Assembly: GCA_036558305.1 (NCBI GenBank) | Contig: DATBFX010000411.1 | Location: forward strand, 1 to 32,500 | DNA: 32,500 nucleotides | Direction: 5' to 3' | DNA from: DATBFX01 sp036558305 | GTDB taxonomy: Bacteria; Chloroflexota; Chloroflexia; Thermomicrobiales; UBA6265 | Part shown: in pieces, positions 1 to 8,703 of the stretch | Numbering within the stretch: position 1 is the first letter of the stretch | How the letters are laid out: the number at the start of each line of letters is the position of its first letter | Notes under the pieces: model-generated | What the model was told of the DNA's origin: nothing | The model's input: the letters and a program-made list of their open reading frames with translations, nothing else | Databases searched by the model: none | Translations under genes and position numbers: made by a program

Positions 1-1
1 G

Positions 2-781
2 CTGGTGATCTCGACGCCGGCGGCGACGCTGTCGGGCCTGGCCAACGCGGCGCGGCACGGCATCCTGTTCAAGGGCGGCGGGCACCTGGAGGACGCGGGG
101 CTGGTCCGGATCGTCGCCTTCGACAAGACCGGGACGCTGACCGAGGGGCGGCCGCGCCTCACCGACATCGTGTCGCTCGACGGCGGGGACGAGGGGGAAC
201 TGCTGCGGCTGGCGGCGAGCGCGGAACGGTTGTCGGAGCACCGCCTGGCGCAGGCGATCGTCGCGGCGGCGGGGGAACGGGGCGAACCGCTGGCGGAGCC
301 GCTCGACTTTCGGGCGGTGCCCGGTAAGGGGATCGTCGCGGTCGTCGACGGGAACGAGGTGGCAGTCGGGAACGAGGCGCTGTTCGCGGAACTCGGGGCA
401 GCGGTGGACGGGGCGGCGGCGGTGGTCGCGCGGTTGCGGACCGAAGGGAAGACGACGATGCTCGTCGGCGACGCGCGCGGTGTGCGCGGCGTGCTGGCGG
501 TGGCGGACGTCGGCCGGCCGCCCGCGGAAAAGGGACACTCGCACGGTCTGGTCCGTCAACCGGTGGGCGACGATTCCGCTTGGCAGCCCACGAAGCTCAG
601 CACTGGCCGTCATGGCACCGACGTCGCGTCGTCGGTCACCTGCAACTCCGCGACCGGCACCCCGTCGCTCCAGGTCCCCATGAACCGTTGCTCCGGCGTG
701 TTCCCGAGCGCGTACTCGCACCACGTGCCGTCGAAGGCGCAGGCGAAGAGCGCATCGGCGAGTTTCCAGATTCCGTACTGA
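2..781 (+). pseudogene. Heavy-metal P1B-type ATPase, 3'-truncated (5' end outside window)
   Basis: The reading frame enters the window with LVISTPAATLSGLANAARHG, which in this family directly follows the CPC metal-site motif, so the true start lies upstream. The phosphorylation motif DKTGTLT is at 122-142 and nucleotide-domain text follows to about nt 520. The P1B HP dipeptide (usually SEHPLA) reads SEHRLA, with Arg in place of Pro at 242-244. After GVLAVADV, near nt 520, similarity stops abruptly. The TGDN and GDGxNDxP hinge motifs and the last membrane helices are missing. The frame stays open to 781 but only as antisense to the neighbouring hydrolase gene. Together the missing 3' third and the HP change indicate a broken cation pump. 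A breakpoint in the assembly could produce the same picture. Confidence 0.75.
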
Positions 782-2055
782 TCCGCCGCGTCGATGCCGT
801 CGGTCGGCGTCTCGTGCCGCGCCACCACGGGCGGCAGGCCGTGGCCGTCGCTCGCCATCACCACGAAGTCGCGGTCCCCTACCGGCAACGACGCGAGGGC
901 GCCCCAGACCTGCCGCGGCATGTCGATGCCGACGCGGAAGTCCTCGCCGAACGCCAGTTCCACCGCCTTCAGCCCCGGCGGGAACGCCGGGTTCGCCGGC
1001 GGGACCTGGCAGGTCGACCCCGGCGTCGCGCCGATCGACAAGGAACCGTCGAAGCACGGGGCCAGCACGAAGAGCGCCTGCGGGACCGGCAGTCCCGAGG
1101 CTGCGGCGGTCGCCGCGTAGGCGACGGCCGGGACGCCGCCGAAGGAGTAGCCGGCGACCGCGAACCGTGTGGGATCGATCGCGGCGTGCCCGGGCCGGGC
1201 CAACTCCGCCAGCGCCTCGCGCAACCGGGCGGGGACGTCGGCCAGGACGGTCGTGGCGCGGTAGACGGGGGCGGCGACGACGTAGCCCTGGCGAGCCAGG
1301 TGGGTCAGCCAGGGATCGACCGACGGCGGGTTCGGGTAGTCCCCGGCGCAGCAGCCGTCCACGTAGAGGACGACGGGGACGGGGCCGGGCGCGACGGGGG
1401 CATCGGCGGCCGCGCCGGTCGCCGGCTCCCAGAGCCAAAAGCCCCCCGGCTCCGGCCCGTACTTGGTGGCGCGGGCGGCCGGGAAGGCGGTGTCGTCGCT
1501 GCCGGGACCGGTCGCTGGCTGGGCGGGCTGGGCCGGGGACGCGGCCGGTTCCGCGGCAACGGGTGTGCCCGAGGCCGGCAGCGGCGACACCGCCAGGCGC
1601 GTGCCCCGAGCCGTGCTCTCGTCCCGCATCGCCAGGGTCCCGTCCGGCAAACGCCCCTCGGAGGCCAAGCGCGCGGCGAAGGCGTCCCCGGTCGCGTCCA
1701 CCTCAATCGCCAGGCTGGCGGTGAGCGTCCCCGGCACGACCTGGTTCGGGTCCGGGTTGAGGTCCTGGAAGACGGCCGTGGCGTCGGCGGTGCGGTCGCC
1801 GGTGGGTTGCCAGGCGCCGACGCCGTCCCCGTAGTAGGGGTTCGCCACGAGCCAGGTGCCGTCGGCGTGGAAGAGCAGGTAGATCGGCGGGTCGTCCGCC
1901 GACTCAACGTCGACGTCGAGCACCCAGGCGCCGACGAGCGGGTGCCCTGCCGGCATCAGGTCCAGCGCTTCGGCAGGAGACGCGGTTGCGCGAACGGCGA
2001 GTGGGCTGGCGAGGAAGACGACCAGGACGGAGAGACGCACGAGTCGGCGGTGCAT
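610..2055 (-). CDS. Secreted alpha/beta hydrolase (chlorophyllase/dienelactone hydrolase-like)
   Basis: The product has 481 residues. It begins with a signal-like segment (MHRRLVRLSVLVVFLASPLA) and has an N-terminal domain of about 150 residues with GxW and ADGTW strands, then a Pro/Ala-rich linker (about 157-185) and an alpha/beta-hydrolase domain from about 195. The nucleophile elbow GYSFGG places the catalytic Ser at 304. DGCCAGDY (about 233-240) sits where the oxyanion-hole loop is expected, and SDGHG at 402-406 supplies a likely catalytic His405. The start is supported by AAAAGGAG seven bases upstream. It is the last gene of a likely minus-strand operon, 31 bases after the serine hydrolase. 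It probably cleaves esters outside the membrane; the substrate is unknown. The C-terminal tail includes several Cys residues that could form disulfides. Confidence 0.8.
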   Translation of the reverse strand: MHRRLVRLSVLVVFLASPLAVRATASPAEALDLMPAGHPLVGAWVLDVDVESADDPPIYLLFHADGTWLVANPYYGDGVGAWQPTGDRTADATAVFQDLNPDPNQVVPGTLTASLAIEVDATGDAFAARLASEGRLPDGTLAMRDESTARGTRLAVSPLPASGTPVAAEPAASPAQPAQPATGPGSDDTAFPAARATKYGPEPGGFWLWEPATGAAADAPVAPGPVPVVLYVDGCCAGDYPNPPSVDPWLTHLARQGYVVAAPVYRATTVLADVPARLREALAELARPGHAAIDPTRFAVAGYSFGGVPAVAYAATAAASGLPVPQALFVLAPCFDGSLSIGATPGSTCQVPPANPAFPPGLKAVELAFGEDFRVGIDMPRQVWGALASLPVGDRDFVVMASDGHGLPPVVARHETPTDGIDAADQYGIWKLADALFACAFDGTWCEYALGNTPEQRFMGTWSDGVPVAELQVTDDATSVP

Positions 2056-2086
2056 GGCGAACTCCTTTTCTGCGTGCGAAGCCCTT

Positions 2087-4159
2087 TCACGATTCGGTCT
2101 TCGAGACGCTCGGCGAGCGATCGATGTCTTCGACCGTGTGGTCGGTGCCGGTGATGCGGTCGAAGGCGTACTCCTCCGGCAGGAAACCGACGACCAGGCG
2201 GGGGGATGGGCCGGTGGTGTCGAAGCGGACGGGGTAGCCGGCGAAGGGCGGGTCGGTCACGAGGAAGGCCGGCCCCTGGGGCGGGGACTCGCGCAGGGGA
2301 GCGAGCGTGAAGCGGTATTCGCCGACGTCGACGACGAGAGCGCCCGCCTCGACGTCGACGCGGGCCGTCCCGAGGACGTCGCTGGAGTACTCGCCGGTCA
2401 GCGTCCGCGCCATGTCTGGGGACAGCGAGCCGCCGAGCTGGTCCCGGGTCTCGGCGTTCTGCCTGGTCAGCTCGTCGAGAGCGTAGCGGAGCTGGCTTTC
2501 GGCCTCGCCCTGCTGGTCGTAGAGGAGCTCGAGCAGGCGCTCGCGGATGCCGGTGGTGACGGCGTTGGCCGCCTGGGCGTTCGTGAGGACGACGATGCCG
2601 AGGTCGGCCGCGGGGAGAAAGGCGACCTCGGCGGTGAACCCGCTCGTATTGCCGCCGTGCGAGATGACCTGGAGCCCGTGCCACGTCTCGACCATCCAGC
2701 CCAGACCGTAGGAGGTGCTGCCGGACATGGCGACCTGTGGTTTCCAGGTTTCTTCCAGGTTCGCCGCCGAGACGACACGGTTGCCGTCCGGCGCGACGCC
2801 GCGCCGCAACTCGGTCAGGACATACCGGGCCAGCTCGTTCGCACTCGACCAGAGCGCGGCGGCCGGCGCGATCGGACCGACCCACGCCTCGTTGGCGAGG
2901 GGGATGGGGCGGTAGGCACCGTCGAAGGTCGCGCCGTGGGGGAGGGCGTGGTCGGGGTCGGCGGCGGCGGCAGTGGGGTCGAAAGTGGAACGGTCCATCC
3001 CGATCGGGTCGAGCACGCGCTGCCGGAGGGCGGCGAGGTAGGCGGCGTGGAGGTCGCCGTACCGACCACCGGCGGCCAGGGCGGCGACGTACCCGCCGGC
3101 GGCCACCATCTGGTTGCTGTACTGGAACGCCTCGCCGATCGGCGTGTAGAAGGGGAATCCGGCGAGGGAGGCGATCACGTCCTCGGCCGTGAGGTCGTTG
3201 GCATTGAAGTAGATCTCGGCGTCGCGGCGGGGCACGCCGGTGCAGGCGCAAACGAGATTGCGCACGGTGACCTTAGGGGTGATCGCCGGGTCGGCAACCT
3301 TGAACGTGGGCAGGATCTGGACCACCGGCAGGTCCCAGGCGAGGCGACCGTCGTCGACCAGGGTCCCCATCAGCATGGTGGTGAACGACTTGGTGACCGA
3401 GCCGACCATCATCAGGGTATCGGGCGTCACCGGCTTGCCATCGTCCTGTCCGGTGACGCCGAAACCTTGGGCGTAGACGATCTTCCCGCCGGAGACGACG
3501 GCGACGGCGGCACCCGGGATGCCGAAGTCAGCGAGAGTGGCGGCGACGAACGCCTCGAAGGTCCGCAGGCGGTCGCCCTCCAGCGGCAGGGGTGCGCGAT
3601 CGGCGAGGTCGGTTCGTTCCAGGGCAAGGATGCGGGCGCCGGAAAGGATGACCGTGATCTGCGCCTGGCGGCGGACGGCGGTTTCGAGGTCGCCACGGAT
3701 GATGAGGACGTAGACCTGATCGCCGACGCGCAGACCGAGCCCCTGTGCGACGCGGCCGGTTGTCTGCCCGAGGTCGTAGGTGAGGATCACGGTTTGGTCG
3801 ACGCCGGGATCGCTCGGAACCTCGAGACGATCCGGCGCGCTCGCCGCCGGGTCGAAGGCGGGATCGACGATTTGCCAACCGGCGATGACCCCCGCGCCGG
3901 CGTCATCGGCCGTGACGACGACGCCAGCGACGCTCAGGTCGCCGTCGGGGGCGCGGAGGAGGACGTAGCCGGGCGCTTCCTCGACCGTCCAGTTCGGGGG
4001 AACGGGCAGGGAGAAGCGGCCCGCTGGGTCGCGGTACTCGCCTTCGGCACCGGCGGGCGGCGTCGCCGCGTCCTGGGCGCGGGTCGGGGCGACGGCAGCG
4101 AAGAGCGGGGCGAGCAAGCAGAGGAGTACGAAGGTCCGGAGGGCGCGGCGTCTCGGCAT
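2087..4159 (-). CDS. Secreted serine beta-lactamase/DD-peptidase-family hydrolase
   Basis: The start is set at MPRRRALRTFVLLCLLAPLF because AAAGGAG lies just upstream and a signal peptide follows at once; the open frame extends 16 codons further without a better site. The product has 690 residues. Residues about 40-180 form a PsbP-like beta domain (YRDPAGRFSLPVP...). Residues about 195-550 are a class C beta-lactamase-related domain with SVTK at 254-257 (nucleophile Ser254), YSN at 347-349 and HGG at 501-503 in the KTG position. A C-terminal beta domain of about 120 residues follows. Family members hydrolyse peptides, esters or beta-lactams; the substrate here cannot be read from sequence. 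The domain boundaries suggest an extracytoplasmic enzyme. It lies between the GPP34 gene (44-base gap) and the alpha/beta hydrolase gene (31-base gap). Confidence 0.85.
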   Translation of the reverse strand: MPRRRALRTFVLLCLLAPLFAAVAPTRAQDAATPPAGAEGEYRDPAGRFSLPVPPNWTVEEAPGYVLLRAPDGDLSVAGVVVTADDAGAGVIAGWQIVDPAFDPAASAPDRLEVPSDPGVDQTVILTYDLGQTTGRVAQGLGLRVGDQVYVLIIRGDLETAVRRQAQITVILSGARILALERTDLADRAPLPLEGDRLRTFEAFVAATLADFGIPGAAVAVVSGGKIVYAQGFGVTGQDDGKPVTPDTLMMVGSVTKSFTTMLMGTLVDDGRLAWDLPVVQILPTFKVADPAITPKVTVRNLVCACTGVPRRDAEIYFNANDLTAEDVIASLAGFPFYTPIGEAFQYSNQMVAAGGYVAALAAGGRYGDLHAAYLAALRQRVLDPIGMDRSTFDPTAAAADPDHALPHGATFDGAYRPIPLANEAWVGPIAPAAALWSSANELARYVLTELRRGVAPDGNRVVSAANLEETWKPQVAMSGSTSYGLGWMVETWHGLQVISHGGNTSGFTAEVAFLPAADLGIVVLTNAQAANAVTTGIRERLLELLYDQQGEAESQLRYALDELTRQNAETRDQLGGSLSPDMARTLTGEYSSDVLGTARVDVEAGALVVDVGEYRFTLAPLRESPPQGPAFLVTDPPFAGYPVRFDTTGPSPRLVVGFLPEEYAFDRITGTDHTVEDIDRSPSVSKTES

Positions 4160-4203
4160 GGTCGGCTCCTTTCTCCCGCGACCGAATCGCGTCTCGGTCG
4201 CCG

Positions 4204-4881
4204 TCAATGGGACGCGCCGGGGGCCACCACGGTCGTGAACGTGGCGGACGAGACGGCCGCCGTCGCCGCGGCCGCGTCGGCGATGGCTTTACCGACGGCC
4301 TTGCCGAACTGCTCCCCCTCGACCAGGTCTTTGATCCGCCGCGTTGCCTGCTTGCGCTCCTCGCGGGAAAACAGACCGCCCGCGAGGTTGCAGGCGTTGA
4401 CCAGGCTCAGCAGGAGCAGGGTGCGCGGATCCGGCTCGGCCGCACCAAGCGCCGCGTCGCGGATCATTTCGCGCAACGTCGCTTCCGGGCCGGGATCGCC
4501 GGTGGGAAAGCGGTGGTCGTGGAAGACCCAGAGGAAGGTTCGATCCTGCTCGCGCAGGATGCCGCACCCCACCAGCCGGCGGGCCAGCTGTTCCTTCAAT
4601 CCCGGTCGACCGCCGAGCTGTTTCACCCAGTGCTTGGCATCGCGGGGCTTGGTGGAGGCGCGGAAGGTGTCCAGGGCGGCGTCCAGCACCGCGTCTCCCG
4701 TCGGAGACGGATCGACGGACACGATCTTCTTGTCGCGGCTGTCGATGCGCTCCTGCAGCGCCAAGTCCATCAGGAGCGCGCCGCCGAGCCCGTGCCGGAG
4801 CGCGACCGAGCGCGGCCAGGAGACCGTCCCCTTGTCATCGTCGAGCACGAGCAGCAACAGGTCTTCTGCCAGGAGTTGCAT
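4204..4881 (-). CDS. GPP34 (Golgi phosphoprotein 3-like) family protein
   Basis: The product has 225 residues. It starts MQLLAEDLLLLVLDDDKG and has LRHGLGGALLMDLALQERI, KHWVKQLGGRPGLKEQLARRLVG and RDRTFLWVF-like text, the order seen in GPP34/GOLPH3 proteins. Eukaryotic members bind phosphatidylinositol-4-phosphate at Golgi membranes. Bacterial members are mostly uncharacterised and are usually assumed to be peripheral membrane or cytosolic proteins. There is no signal peptide. CCGGAGG precedes the start. The 97-base gap upstream holds an AT-rich stretch (TACTTTATTCGCATAG read on the minus strand, near 4945-4965) that could be a -10 region. This gene probably leads the operon with the two secreted hydrolases. 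Confidence 0.8.
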   Translation of the reverse strand: MQLLAEDLLLLVLDDDKGTVSWPRSVALRHGLGGALLMDLALQERIDSRDKKIVSVDPSPTGDAVLDAALDTFRASTKPRDAKHWVKQLGGRPGLKEQLARRLVGCGILREQDRTFLWVFHDHRFPTGDPGPEATLREMIRDAALGAAEPDPRTLLLLSLVNACNLAGGLFSREERKQATRRIKDLVEGEQFGKAVGKAIADAAAATAAVSSATFTTVVAPGASH

Positions 4882-4978
4882 GTGCGAACCTCCGGAAGTG
4901 GTCGTGCATCGTTCCTGCCCGGCCGACCGCTCTCGCTCACCATCGGCTATGCGAATAAAGTAGGTCGGATTCGGACAT

Positions 4979-5776
4979 CTACGTGTGTGGATCGGCCGAA
5001 ACCTCCAGATATCCTGCTTTGTGGCGCTCCCAGAGGTGAGGCCGAACCCTCTCGGGCTCCGCAGTTGCTCCCAGTTGCCAGAGCGCCACGGCGATCCAGG
5101 CCAGCCAGACGAAGAGCAGCGCGCCGTAGGCCGCGTACGCCCAGCCCAGCCACGGCCGCAGCGCCTCGGCGACGACCCCGATCGTTCCTGTCGCTACGCC
5201 CAGCCCGGCCAGCCCCCGCGCGAACACGCCCCGCCGCATCAGCAGAGCGATCAGCAGGATGCCCACCGTCTGCAGCACCCCGAGGATCACCGCCGGCAGG
5301 TCGTTGAGGGCGAGCAATAGTTCGGCACCGGCCACAAAGCGGGCCCGCTCGGTGGCCGTCGTCGCCTCGGCGTACCCGTCGCTCAACACGACCATGGCGA
5401 GCGAGCCTTCCCCCGTCGTCGGCCAGGCGAAGGAGACGGCCCAGGATGCGATCGCGATCGTGCCCGCGATGAGCGCGAAGCTCTTGTTCAACCGGCGGAG
5501 CGCGACGACGAGGGCGAGGGTGACCACCATCATGAGCAGGTTCGGCGCCACCCACAGCACCTGCTTGAGGGCGTAGACGGCGCGGTGGGCGTGGACATGC
5601 TCCAGCATCGCCGCACTGCCCGTCGTGGGTGGCGCGGGGGTGGAGACGTAAAGGACCAAGGCCGCGACGTAGGCGACGACGGCCAGACCGGCCGCCACAG
5701 CCCCCGCACGGTAGAGCGGCCGCCACGAGGTGTCCGGGCCGAGTGCCTGGTCTGCTCCGCTGGCTGCATCTGCCAT
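4979..5776 (-). CDS. DUF4386-like multi-pass membrane protein
   Basis: The product has 265 residues with about six predicted membrane helices. The first is near 26-46 (AGAVAAGLAVVAYVAALVLYV). The loop after it contains the HAHRAVYALKQVLWVAPNLL pattern, followed by helices around 76-93, 100-115, 160-185, 190-210 and 215-235. The layout resembles the DUF4386 family of unknown function. AGAAGGAG lies ten bases before the ATG. No catalytic motif is visible. Its upstream region is about 400 bases and carries a direct TGTGAC repeat, so it probably has its own promoter rather than being co-transcribed with the SH3b gene. Confidence 0.6.
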   Translation of the reverse strand: MADAASGADQALGPDTSWRPLYRAGAVAAGLAVVAYVAALVLYVSTPAPPTTGSAAMLEHVHAHRAVYALKQVLWVAPNLLMMVVTLALVVALRRLNKSFALIAGTIAIASWAVSFAWPTTGEGSLAMVVLSDGYAEATTATERARFVAGAELLLALNDLPAVILGVLQTVGILLIALLMRRGVFARGLAGLGVATGTIGVVAEALRPWLGWAYAAYGALLFVWLAWIAVALWQLGATAEPERVRPHLWERHKAGYLEVSADPHT

Positions 5777-6189
5777 GGCGTTCTGACTCCTTCTGAGGAA
5801 CGTCCAAAGCGCAGGCTAGGACCATAGGGGTCTGGAAGTCGCGACGCAGGACGTAGCGCTGTCACAAACGCGTCACAGTCGTGCGCTGACCGAACCTCGC
5901 GGTGGATGCGCTGGCATGACGCCTTCGCCGTCTGAGCTTGTCGACCTCCCTGGTGATCGCCAAGGTCAGGACGCCGACGTCGCGGACGACCGCGGCCCGG
6001 GGCGGTGCGTCCCCGAGGTGGGCGCTCACGTACCTGCTTGGCATGAACCCGACGAGGACGGCGGCCGCACAGACGACTGGAGGGGGACGAGAAACCGCGC
6101 GCCTCGCCCCCTCTTCGTCCGGCGCGGGCGCCCTACACCGCTCGGTGCGGCTGTCCGCACTTCGTGCTCGGTTTCGGGCGCCCGTCGGA
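5777..6189. other. Intergenic region upstream of the DUF4386-like gene
   Basis: This 413-base gap separates two minus-strand genes. On the minus strand a frame over 5916-6070 encodes AAAVLVGFMPSRYVSAHLGD and more protein-like text, with no start codon or ribosome site that I trust. It may be a gene fragment or chance. The only clear sequence signal is the TGTGAC repeat near 5860-5880. Confidence 0.4.
5861..5880 (-). promoter_or_regulatory. Direct TGTGAC repeat, possible regulator site
   Basis: Read on the minus strand, TGTGAC GCGTT TGTGAC gives two identical hexamers with an 11-base period, about 85-100 bases before the DUF4386-like start. Hexamer direct repeats at 11-base spacing are a common binding-site form for OmpR-type winged-helix regulators. 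No regulator gene is nearby, so the role is inference. Confidence 0.35.
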
Positions 6190-7257
6190 TCAGCCTCCCT
6201 CCTCCGGCGGGAAGCCGTTCGGTTCGAACCGCAGGTATTCGCCGGCCGCCCAGCCTGCGCTGCCGTCGTTGCGGACCCGATACCACGAGTAGCCATCGGC
6301 CTCGAAGGGGCCGTCGAGGACGACAAGGACCTCGTTGTCGGCCAGGACACGAAGGACCTCGGCCGACAGGCTCGGCTCCGCGCGCAGGTTGAGGCGACCG
6401 CCGGCGACGCGCACCGCATCGCCGACCGCGAAGTCACCGACGGACCCGTGCGCCAGGAACGCGCCTGCCACCCACCCGAGTCGGCCGTCTCGCGTTTCGA
6501 CCTCGTACCAGTCGTAGCCGTCGGCCGCCATCGGGCCGTTCGAGACGATCAGCGCGGTGCCGCCCGGCAGCACGTCGACGACGGTCTGGTCGAGTCCGGC
6601 GCCGACGCGGAGGTTGAGGCGAGCGGTGTCGACCACGACGTCCTCACCCTTCGCGAAGTCGGGGGTCGCGCCACTGTCGTCGCTGCCCGGTGCCAGGCCT
6701 TCGCCGATCACCCAGCCGACGTCGCCGTCATCGGTTTCGACCTTGTACCAGTGGTACCCTTCGGAGGGGGACGGGCCGTCGAGGATCGTGACCTCGGTGC
6801 CGCCGTCCATGACGTAGACGACGGCGTAATCCAATCCCGGTCCACTCCGGCAGTTCAAGCGCAGGGTATCGACGACCGCGAGATCGCCGGCCGCGAAATA
6901 CGGCCCCCAATTCACCCACGCGAGATACTTCCCGGCCACCCAGCCGGTGGCGCCGTCGTCGGTGCGCACCCTGTACCAGTCGTAGCCGTCCGCCGTCCGC
7001 GGGCCGGTGGTCACCGTCACCGCCGCGCCGCCCGGAAGGACCTCGATCACGCGGAAGGAGAGGCCGGCTCCCGCCCGGAGGTTGAGGCCATCGGTATCGA
7101 CGACCAACAGATCGCCGGCCACGAACTCCGCCGCGCGAACCTGGTCGGTCCCCCGTTGCGCGAGTCCGGCAACGAGAGCGGCCAGGACGATTAACGCGGA
7201 GATGAGGCGGATCGCCCCGCTCTCCGCCCACCCGGTTCGCCATCGTCGAGTTGCCAT
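6190..7257 (-). CDS. Exported protein with four SH3b repeats
   Basis: The start is placed at MATRRWRTGWAESGAIRLIS because GGAGGTGCGCG precedes it and a membrane segment follows (about 16-33, LISALIVLAALVAGLA). A longer open frame of 39 more codons lacks both. The product has 355 residues. Four bacterial SH3 repeats lie at about 47-114, 123-190, 203-270 and 277-343. Each has the series D(R/T)LNxRxGxG, VLPGGTxV, DGYxWYxVxTxDG and GWVAGxxL. Repeat 2 has a Cys (LNCRSGP) where the others have Leu. Bacterial SH3b repeats commonly bind peptidoglycan or other wall polymers. There is no enzyme domain, so a wall-binding or adaptor role outside the membrane is likely. It may be membrane-anchored by the uncleaved N-terminal helix. 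Confidence 0.85.
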   Translation of the reverse strand: MATRRWRTGWAESGAIRLISALIVLAALVAGLAQRGTDQVRAAEFVAGDLLVVDTDGLNLRAGAGLSFRVIEVLPGGAAVTVTTGPRTADGYDWYRVRTDDGATGWVAGKYLAWVNWGPYFAAGDLAVVDTLRLNCRSGPGLDYAVVYVMDGGTEVTILDGPSPSEGYHWYKVETDDGDVGWVIGEGLAPGSDDSGATPDFAKGEDVVVDTARLNLRVGAGLDQTVVDVLPGGTALIVSNGPMAADGYDWYEVETRDGRLGWVAGAFLAHGSVGDFAVGDAVRVAGGRLNLRAEPSLSAEVLRVLADNEVLVVLDGPFEADGYSWYRVRNDGSAGWAAGEYLRFEPNGFPPEEGG

Positions 7258-7467
7258 CGCGCACCTCCAGTGCCGCCGCCGCGTCGGTGGGGTCGTCCCT
7301 GGTTCGGTCGACGGGCGGCCGAACGCTCCGCCAACGGTAGGTGCCGGGGTGTCACAGGCGCATCGGCGCGACATGAAGCGGCGTTACAAAACCCTCTCAA
7401 CAGGTCTCTGACGGCGGTTCGGAGGGGAATCGCGCGTATGCGCCCGGGTCATCGGCCGCACTCCCGG

Positions 7468-7547
7468 TGGCTGTTTGACACGTTCTCGCAACACCGAGAG
7501 GGCGTCTGCTGATTCGCCCGTCACGTCAGCCGTGGGATAACGAGGGC
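7468..7547 (+). repeat. Leader/promoter-like element, copy A (diverged)
   Basis: It reads GTGGCTGTTTGACACGTTCT, then CGCAACA, then GTCAC, ten bases, and GGGATAACG. It aligns with copies at 22000 and 28714. The TTGACACGTTCTCGCAACA block and the GTCAC-N10-GGATAAC spacing are kept, while the middle has diverged. It lies about 130-200 bases before the GAPDH start. Confidence 0.65.
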
Positions 7548-7613
7548 GGGAGCGGGGCTCGGTCCTGACGATGCTGGGAACGGTCTTGAGACCCCACGAT
7601 GGGTGTTGAGGCG

Positions 7614-7657
7614 GTCCGTGCTATGCATACCGTGATATGACACCCTCATTCACGGAC
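7614..7657 (+). promoter_or_regulatory. Inverted repeat in the GAPDH leader
   Basis: GTCCGTG (7614-7620) pairs with CACGGAC (7651-7657) just before the GAGGAGG ribosome site. A weak promoter candidate TTGAGG, 16 bases, TACCGT overlaps it. The repeat may be an operator or an RNA hairpin that affects translation; nothing more can be read. Confidence 0.3.
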
Positions 7658-7673
7658 TCGAGGAGGTGACACG

Positions 7674-8672
7674 ATGGGTGGCATCGCGATTCATGGGTTC
7701 GGGCGGATCGGGCGCTCGCTGCTGCGCGTGGCGTTGCAGGACGGACTGTTCGTCCCGGTCTCGGTTTCGGACATCAAGGACGTGCGGACGCTGGCGGCAC
7801 TGTTCGAGGTCGACAGCAATTACGGACGGTGGCCCGAGCCGATCCGCGGCGCCGATGGCGAATTCGCGATCGGCGGGCGCGAGATTGCCTACGTCGACTC
7901 GGCGAAGGAGTTGCCGGATTGGGCGGCGCTCGGGGTCGACCTCGTCATCGATTGCACCGGGCGCGCCACGACCCGACCCGGCGCCCAGGCGCACCTCGAC
8001 CGGGGTGCGAAGCGGGTGCTGGTCAGCGCGGCGAGCAAATCGCTTCAGGACTGCGACGCGGTGCTGATGCCGGGGATCAACCTGGACCGGTACGACCCGC
8101 AGCGCCACCAGATCGTCAGCATGGCGAGTTGCACGACGAACGCGCTCGGCCCCGTGGTGAAGGTCTTGCGGGAGAGCGTCGGCATCCAGCACGGACTGTT
8201 CTCGACGATCCACGCCTACACCAACACGCAGTCGCTGACCGACCAACCGATGAAAGACCGGCGCGATTCGTGGGCGGCGACCGAGAACATCATCCCGTCG
8301 TCCTCGGGCGCGGCACGGGCGCTCCAGTTCATCTGGCCCGATCTGAAGATCACGGGGAAAGCGTACCGCGTGCCGGTTCGCACCGGCAGCATCGTCGAGC
8401 TGAACGTGCTGACCGAGCGGGCGACGAGCGCCGGGGAAGTCAATGCCTGCTTCCGCGAGGCCGCGGCGACGGCGCCCCTGAAGGGCGTCATGGGTGTGTT
8501 GGAGGACGAGTGGGCGTCGTCGCGCATCGTCGGCGACCCGCACTCGTCGATCGTCGACTTGCCGCTGACGCAGGTTCAGGAGGGGACGTTCCTCTCCGTC
8601 GCTGCCTGGTACGACAACGAATGGGGTTACGCCGCGCGCCTGGCGCAGACGGCGGCGCTCCTGGCCGGCTAG
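7674..8672 (+). CDS. gap: Glyceraldehyde-3-phosphate dehydrogenase
   Basis: The enzyme interconverts glyceraldehyde-3-phosphate and 1,3-bisphosphoglycerate with NAD(P). The 332-residue product has the Rossmann GFGRIGR (8-14), an acidic Asp33 that favours NAD, the catalytic ASCTTN with Cys153, His180, RVPVRTGS and NEWGY. The family's usual HYDSTHG segment is EVDSNYGRW and the NAD-loop SAPSK is SAASK, so it is a somewhat divergent branch. GAGGAGG lies upstream of the ATG. It is the first gene of a four-gene unit with PEP carboxykinase (31-base gap), phosphofructokinase and a transporter. The direction of flux cannot be told from sequence. Confidence 0.93.
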   Translation: MGGIAIHGFGRIGRSLLRVALQDGLFVPVSVSDIKDVRTLAALFEVDSNYGRWPEPIRGADGEFAIGGREIAYVDSAKELPDWAALGVDLVIDCTGRATTRPGAQAHLDRGAKRVLVSAASKSLQDCDAVLMPGINLDRYDPQRHQIVSMASCTTNALGPVVKVLRESVGIQHGLFSTIHAYTNTQSLTDQPMKDRRDSWAATENIIPSSSGAARALQFIWPDLKITGKAYRVPVRTGSIVELNVLTERATSAGEVNACFREAAATAPLKGVMGVLEDEWASSRIVGDPHSSIVDLPLTQVQEGTFLSVAAWYDNEWGYAARLAQTAALLAG

Positions 8673-8703
8673 GCGATTCGCGATCGCGGATGGGAGCAGA
8701 CCA

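Larger units (their letters stand above)
7258..7673. other. Divergent intergenic region between SH3b gene and GAPDH operon
   Basis: This region carries the promoters for two divergent units. On the minus strand GTAAC and GTGAC sites lie 32 bases apart near 7350-7385. On the plus strand it holds copy A of the three-copy leader element (7468-7547) and an inverted repeat just before the GAPDH start. No gene is supported here. Confidence 0.5.

Noticed and set aside
580..2154. Long plus-strand open frame of 524 codons
   Set aside because: It is antisense to the alpha/beta hydrolase gene, its product is dominated by Arg and Gly, and it has no domain text or ribosome site.
2054..4963. Plus-strand open frame of 969 codons
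   Set aside because: It lies opposite the serine hydrolase and GPP34 genes. High GC leaves the opposite strand open, and the text has no recognisable motif.
6223..6233. GGTTCGAACC resembling a tRNA T-loop
   Set aside because: It is inside the SH3b coding sequence, with no acceptor or anticodon stems around it.
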